DNA from: PALSA-693 sp963834725
GTDB taxonomy: Bacteria; Actinomycetota; Acidimicrobiia; Acidimicrobiales; Palsa-688
Assembly (NCBI GenBank): GCA_963834725.1
Contig: CAWICN010000001.1
Location: forward strand, 3,906,001-3,970,000
Length of the DNA stretch: 64,000 nucleotides
Reading direction: 5' to 3'
Part shown: positions 61,526 to 64,000 of the stretch, in pieces
Layout of the letters: every line of letters starts with the position of its first letter
How positions within the stretch are numbered: position 1 is the first letter of the stretch
Notes under the pieces: model-generated
Told to the model about the DNA's origin: nothing
What the model saw: the letters and a program-made list of their open reading frames with translations, nothing else
The model's database searches: none
Made by a program: the position numbers and the translations under genes

Positions 61526-62748
61526 GTGGGGCGGCACCGAACCTGACGCCGGTAATCCCACACTTGTAATTCGCGGTACATAAAGATGCTGGTGCGGGCG
61601 GAGCCTGGACTTGGAGGAGGTCAGGTTGGCTCGCCCGCCGGCGGTGTTCGTACGAGATCTCAGCCCGGAGGAGGCAACCCGCTTGCGGAGGATCTCGCGT
61701 CAGTCGAAGGTGTTCGCCCTGCGCCAGCGGGCGCAGATCCTCCTGGCCTCCGATGCGCAGGTGGCCGCACCGGAAATTGCTCGGGTGTTGCAGACCGACG
61801 AGAACCAGGTGCGCCGGGTGATCGCCGAGTTCAACGCCGACGGGATGGATTCGCTGCGCCCTCCCACCGGGGGCGGGCATCCGAGGAGGATCGATAATGA
61901 CACCCGGGAAGCCATCCGGGCTATCGCCCTCGCCCGTCCCGGCGATCTCGGTGAGCCCGGCACCCGCTGGTCGCTGTCGCGCCTGCGCCGCTACCTGATC
62001 CGCCATCGGGTGCTACGCACGATCTCCAAGGAGCATCTGCGCCGCCTATTGAACAAGATGGGCATCACCGCCCAGCGGACCCGCACCTGGAAGTGGTCCA
62101 ACGACCCGCTCTACGAACCGAAGAAGCAGTGGGTGCTGGGGGCCTACAAAGCAGCCGCGGCCGGCACCCTGGATGGGGTGCTGGTCAGCTTCGATGAGTG
62201 CGGTCCCATCTCCCTCAAGCCGCACCCCGGTCGGGGCTGGTTCGCCCAGAAGCGCCCGGCCCGCCAGCGGGCCACCTACAAGAAGAACAAAGGCACTCGC
62301 AAGCTGCTGGGCGCCTACGACGTGGGCGCCGACCGTCTGTGGGGTCGACTCGAAGCCCGCTCGGTGACCGCCAAAGTGGTGCTGGAGTTCCTCAAAGACA
62401 TCCGCCGCCGCTACCCGCCCGACGTCCAGGTCTACATCGTCATGGACGGCCTGTCCGCCCACTGGACCCAAGAAATCCGCGACTGGGCGGTCGCCCATCA
62501 GGTGGGGCTGCTGCCCACACCGACCAACGCCAGCCACCTCAACCGCATCGAATGCCACTTCTGGGCCTACGTCGAGTTCGTCATCAACGGCTCCGATTAC
62601 CCCGACTGGGACGAGTTCAACAAAGCCACCCAGGCCTACATCCGCCGCCGCAACCGCGACCACCACGACTCTGTCGTCAAAAGACTCGAAAATCGACGCA
62701 AAGTCGCCTGACCCACAATTACCGGCGGATCGATAGGTGCCGACCCAC
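61526..62748 (+). mobile_element. IS630-family insertion sequence, copy B (different from copy A)
   Basis: Terminal inverted repeats of about 30 bp with few mismatches: left GTGGGGCGGCACC from 61526 and, read on the other strand, GTGGGTCGGCACC from 62748, both continuing to a matching CGCCGGTAAT. TA flanks at 61524-61525 and 62749-62750 are the target duplication. 1223 bp, one transposase. The transposase is clearly diverged from that of copy A. Confidence 0.92.
61626..62711 (+). CDS. IS630-family transposase
   Basis: About 361 residues from TTG 61626, which has GGAGGAGG 5 bp upstream. N-terminal HTH (ISRQSKVFALRQRAQILLAS, IARVLQTDENQVRRVIAEFN) and a DDE core: LVSFDECGPISLKPHPG, VYIVMDGLSAHWTQ, NASHLNRIECHFWAYVE. 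All three acidic residues are present, so the enzyme may still be active. It ends 37 bp before the right terminal repeat. Confidence 0.93.
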   Translation: MARPPAVFVRDLSPEEATRLRRISRQSKVFALRQRAQILLASDAQVAAPEIARVLQTDENQVRRVIAEFNADGMDSLRPPTGGGHPRRIDNDTREAIRAIALARPGDLGEPGTRWSLSRLRRYLIRHRVLRTISKEHLRRLLNKMGITAQRTRTWKWSNDPLYEPKKQWVLGAYKAAAAGTLDGVLVSFDECGPISLKPHPGRGWFAQKRPARQRATYKKNKGTRKLLGAYDVGADRLWGRLEARSVTAKVVLEFLKDIRRRYPPDVQVYIVMDGLSAHWTQEIRDWAVAHQVGLLPTPTNASHLNRIECHFWAYVEFVINGSDYPDWDEFNKATQAYIRRRNRDHHDSVVKRLENRRKVA

Positions 62749-63067
62749 TAGCCGCCCTGCGCGACCACGAGCGGGTGAGCTACCTCCCCACATCGCCAGC
62801 CACCGCCCCGGTGGAGTGGATGCGCGCCCTGCGCGACATCGCCGCCTTGTTGCGAGCCTGGACGGCCGGGTACCCCTGCGGCGCATCACATCAAGAACCG
62901 CCGTCGCGCCTTCGGCAACCCCACACCGACGGTTGGGACCAACACGTGGCAGATGATCTGGCGTCCCGGCAGCAGAAGACCGAATCTGGCCGGGGCCAGT
63001 AACTGACGCCCCGTTGCCCATAGGGGTAAGCGGCCGAGCGAGCCGCCTGAGAAGGAGGCGAACCACG

Positions 63068-63577
63068 GTGGGGACCATCCTCTACACCGCCGAGGGCATC
63101 GGTCTGTACGATCACGAAGGCTACGTCAGCCATGTGCTCAAGGACGGCACATCCGCCCGGGGCACGTGGACGCCGAATATCGAAGCTGACACGGTGGCCT
63201 GGCGGGCCGAATGTACCTGCGGGTGGGCCGGCGCACTTCATGACTCGGGCGGACCGGATAGCCCCAGCGACCACCAGTACGACCTGATCCTCAAGGACTG
63301 GGAGGTAACTCATGCCGGTCCGCTTCTCCGAGCGAGGGAACGAGCCTTCCACCTCGAGGCCCTCGCTGAAGCGGTCGCTAGTGCCGAAGCTGTCCTGCGC
63401 CAGGCAGTGCAGGAGGCCCATGCCGCTGGGCTCGCGCACGAAGAGATCGCCAGAGTGCTCCGCACGAACGTTCCGATGATTCAGCGGTTATGGGTCACGG
63501 ACCCCGCGACCGCCGCGACGTCAGCCAACCCCGACATATCGGAGCGGGAGCTACCTGACGGCCCGATCGCCATATAA
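63068..63577 (+). CDS. Hypothetical protein with possible zinc or HTH region
   Basis: 169 residues from GTG 63068, which has AAGGAGG about 10 bp upstream; the frame is open back to 63014 without a better site. The N-terminal part has LYDHEGYVSHVLKDGTSARG and a CTCGWAG Cys pair; the C-terminal part is helical with AHAAGLAHEEIARVLRTNVP resembling a helix-turn-helix. No family recognised. It continues the rightward cluster after the interrupted gene. Confidence 0.65.
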   Translation: MGTILYTAEGIGLYDHEGYVSHVLKDGTSARGTWTPNIEADTVAWRAECTCGWAGALHDSGGPDSPSDHQYDLILKDWEVTHAGPLLRARERAFHLEALAEAVASAEAVLRQAVQEAHAAGLAHEEIARVLRTNVPMIQRLWVTDPATAATSANPDISERELPDGPIAI

Positions 63578-63617
63578 GTGAGGCGGTCGACGGACCACCA
63601 CGGAGGAGAACCACCAG

Positions 63618-63968
63618 ATGAAAGCGCCCGTCAAACTCGAAGCAAGCGGTTCTCACTTGTCCGGACATGTTGCGCACGTGGACTCGCGGTCGGGGGCATT
63701 CAGGACAACCCGGATAGCAGCTAGGCTGAGATCGGCCGCAGCAGAAGCCGGCGTCGAGCTCACTACAAGTTACGCAGCAATCGTCGCCGCCGATGGTCTG
63801 GCCCGATGCGGACAGCTTGGTATTACCCGGCTGGGTGAAGGTGTGGTGATTCACACCGCCCCAGAAGACCGAAGCGAGTTGCCGATCGTGCTTGGCTACG
63901 CAGACCGCGGGGGTGAGTGGCTCAGAGACGGCAGCTGCCACCAGCCGGACGAGGCGATGAACCGGTGA
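63618..63968 (+). CDS. Hypothetical protein
   Basis: 116 residues. CGGAGGAGA precedes the ATG at a good distance. The first half is Arg/Ala-rich helix (FRTTRIAARLRSAAAEAGVE), the second half strand-like (LGEGVVIHTAPEDRSELPIV, LGYADRGGEWLRDG). No recognised domain. It follows the previous gene by 40 bp and overlaps the next start by 4 bp. Confidence 0.65.
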   Translation: MKAPVKLEASGSHLSGHVAHVDSRSGAFRTTRIAARLRSAAAEAGVELTTSYAAIVAADGLARCGQLGITRLGEGVVIHTAPEDRSELPIVLGYADRGGEWLRDGSCHQPDEAMNR

Positions 63969-64000
63969 CCGCACCCCGACATCCCGCCTTGGACACGCCA
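63965..64000 (+). CDS. Start of a further gene, cut by the window edge
   Basis: GTG 63965 overlaps the preceding stop as GTGA and opens a frame reading VTAPRHPALDTP to the edge. Only 12 codons are visible, so this is a position-based call only. Confidence 0.35.
   Translation, partial: MTAPRHPALDTP

Larger units (their letters stand above)
61268..63002 (+). pseudogene. Conserved hypothetical protein gene interrupted by IS630-family copy B
   Basis: The left part starts at TTG 61268, with GAGGAGG about 9 bp upstream and a small overlap with the HNH gene. It encodes HWPSLPHGRAAGEWHSLRAW, then ARFPHLDHHVIPSCWWRHNE and HVEAL, where the IS begins at 61526. The right part, 62751-63002, reads AALRDHERVSYLPTSPATAP, VEWMRALRDIAALLRAWTAG and ends at 63002. 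Removing the IS and one TA rejoins them in frame as HNEHVEALAALRDHERVSY, about 170 residues. I have seen similar proteins in actinobacterial transfer regions but know no function. Confidence 0.7.

Overview
The window reads as a high-GC actinobacterial genome segment. Evidence: strong G/C third positions, frequent GTG/TTG starts, a WhiB regulator, an SCO6880/VirB4-type conjugation cluster as in Streptomyces relatives, NarL-type two-component genes, and CaiB/EthD/enoyl-CoA hydratase acyl-CoA genes. No rRNA or marker gene fixes the genus.

Positions 1-21,000 look like ordinary chromosome. A minus-strand cluster encodes a ketosynthase, a two-domain CoA-transferase, an EthD protein and an enoyl-CoA hydratase that runs off the left edge, with an apparent AhpD-like relic inside it. 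Next come a YccF membrane protein, an aldehyde dehydrogenase, an orphan molybdate/tungstate-type binding lipoprotein, and a four-gene signalling cluster (sensor kinase, degenerate kinase-like partner, LuxR-type regulator, lone receiver). These are followed by a self-sufficient P450-reductase fusion with a non-classical I-helix, a peptidoglycan hydrolase and a D-aminoacylase-type amidohydrolase.

At about 21.4 kb lies the 5' half of a tRNA-Ser(GCU) with no 3' half. Beyond it the content becomes accessory and often less GC-rich. A defence-like stretch follows: a three-gene module with an MBL-fold protein (22-24.3 kb), a complete Type I restriction-modification operon with a YgjP-like metalloprotease (24.7-32.1 kb), and a DUF262-DUF1524-AlbA_2 fusion of GmrSD type (33-35.4 kb). 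From 36 kb onward is the backbone of an integrative conjugative element or plasmid: a MobF (TrwC) relaxase, an XRE regulator with a coupled flavoprotein, a WhiB protein, a lysozyme-NlpC/P60 hydrolase, a VirB2-like (DUF6112) protein, a VirB8-like protein, a VirB6/TrbL-like protein, SCO6880, a VirB4-type ATPase, and a VirD4/TraG coupling protein. A 1986-residue nuclease-STAND ATPase resembling the antiviral Avs proteins sits inside the conjugation cluster at 52-58 kb.

The element looks decayed. Single-base frameshifts break the XRE regulator, SCO6880, the coupling protein and the first gene of the MBL module, and two different IS630-family elements with clear TA target duplications sit inside element genes. 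Both interrupted frames are restored in silico by removing the IS. No integrase is visible, so the element may extend past the right edge. Sequencing error cannot be excluded for the indels, but obvious ones cluster in the element rather than in the first 21 kb.
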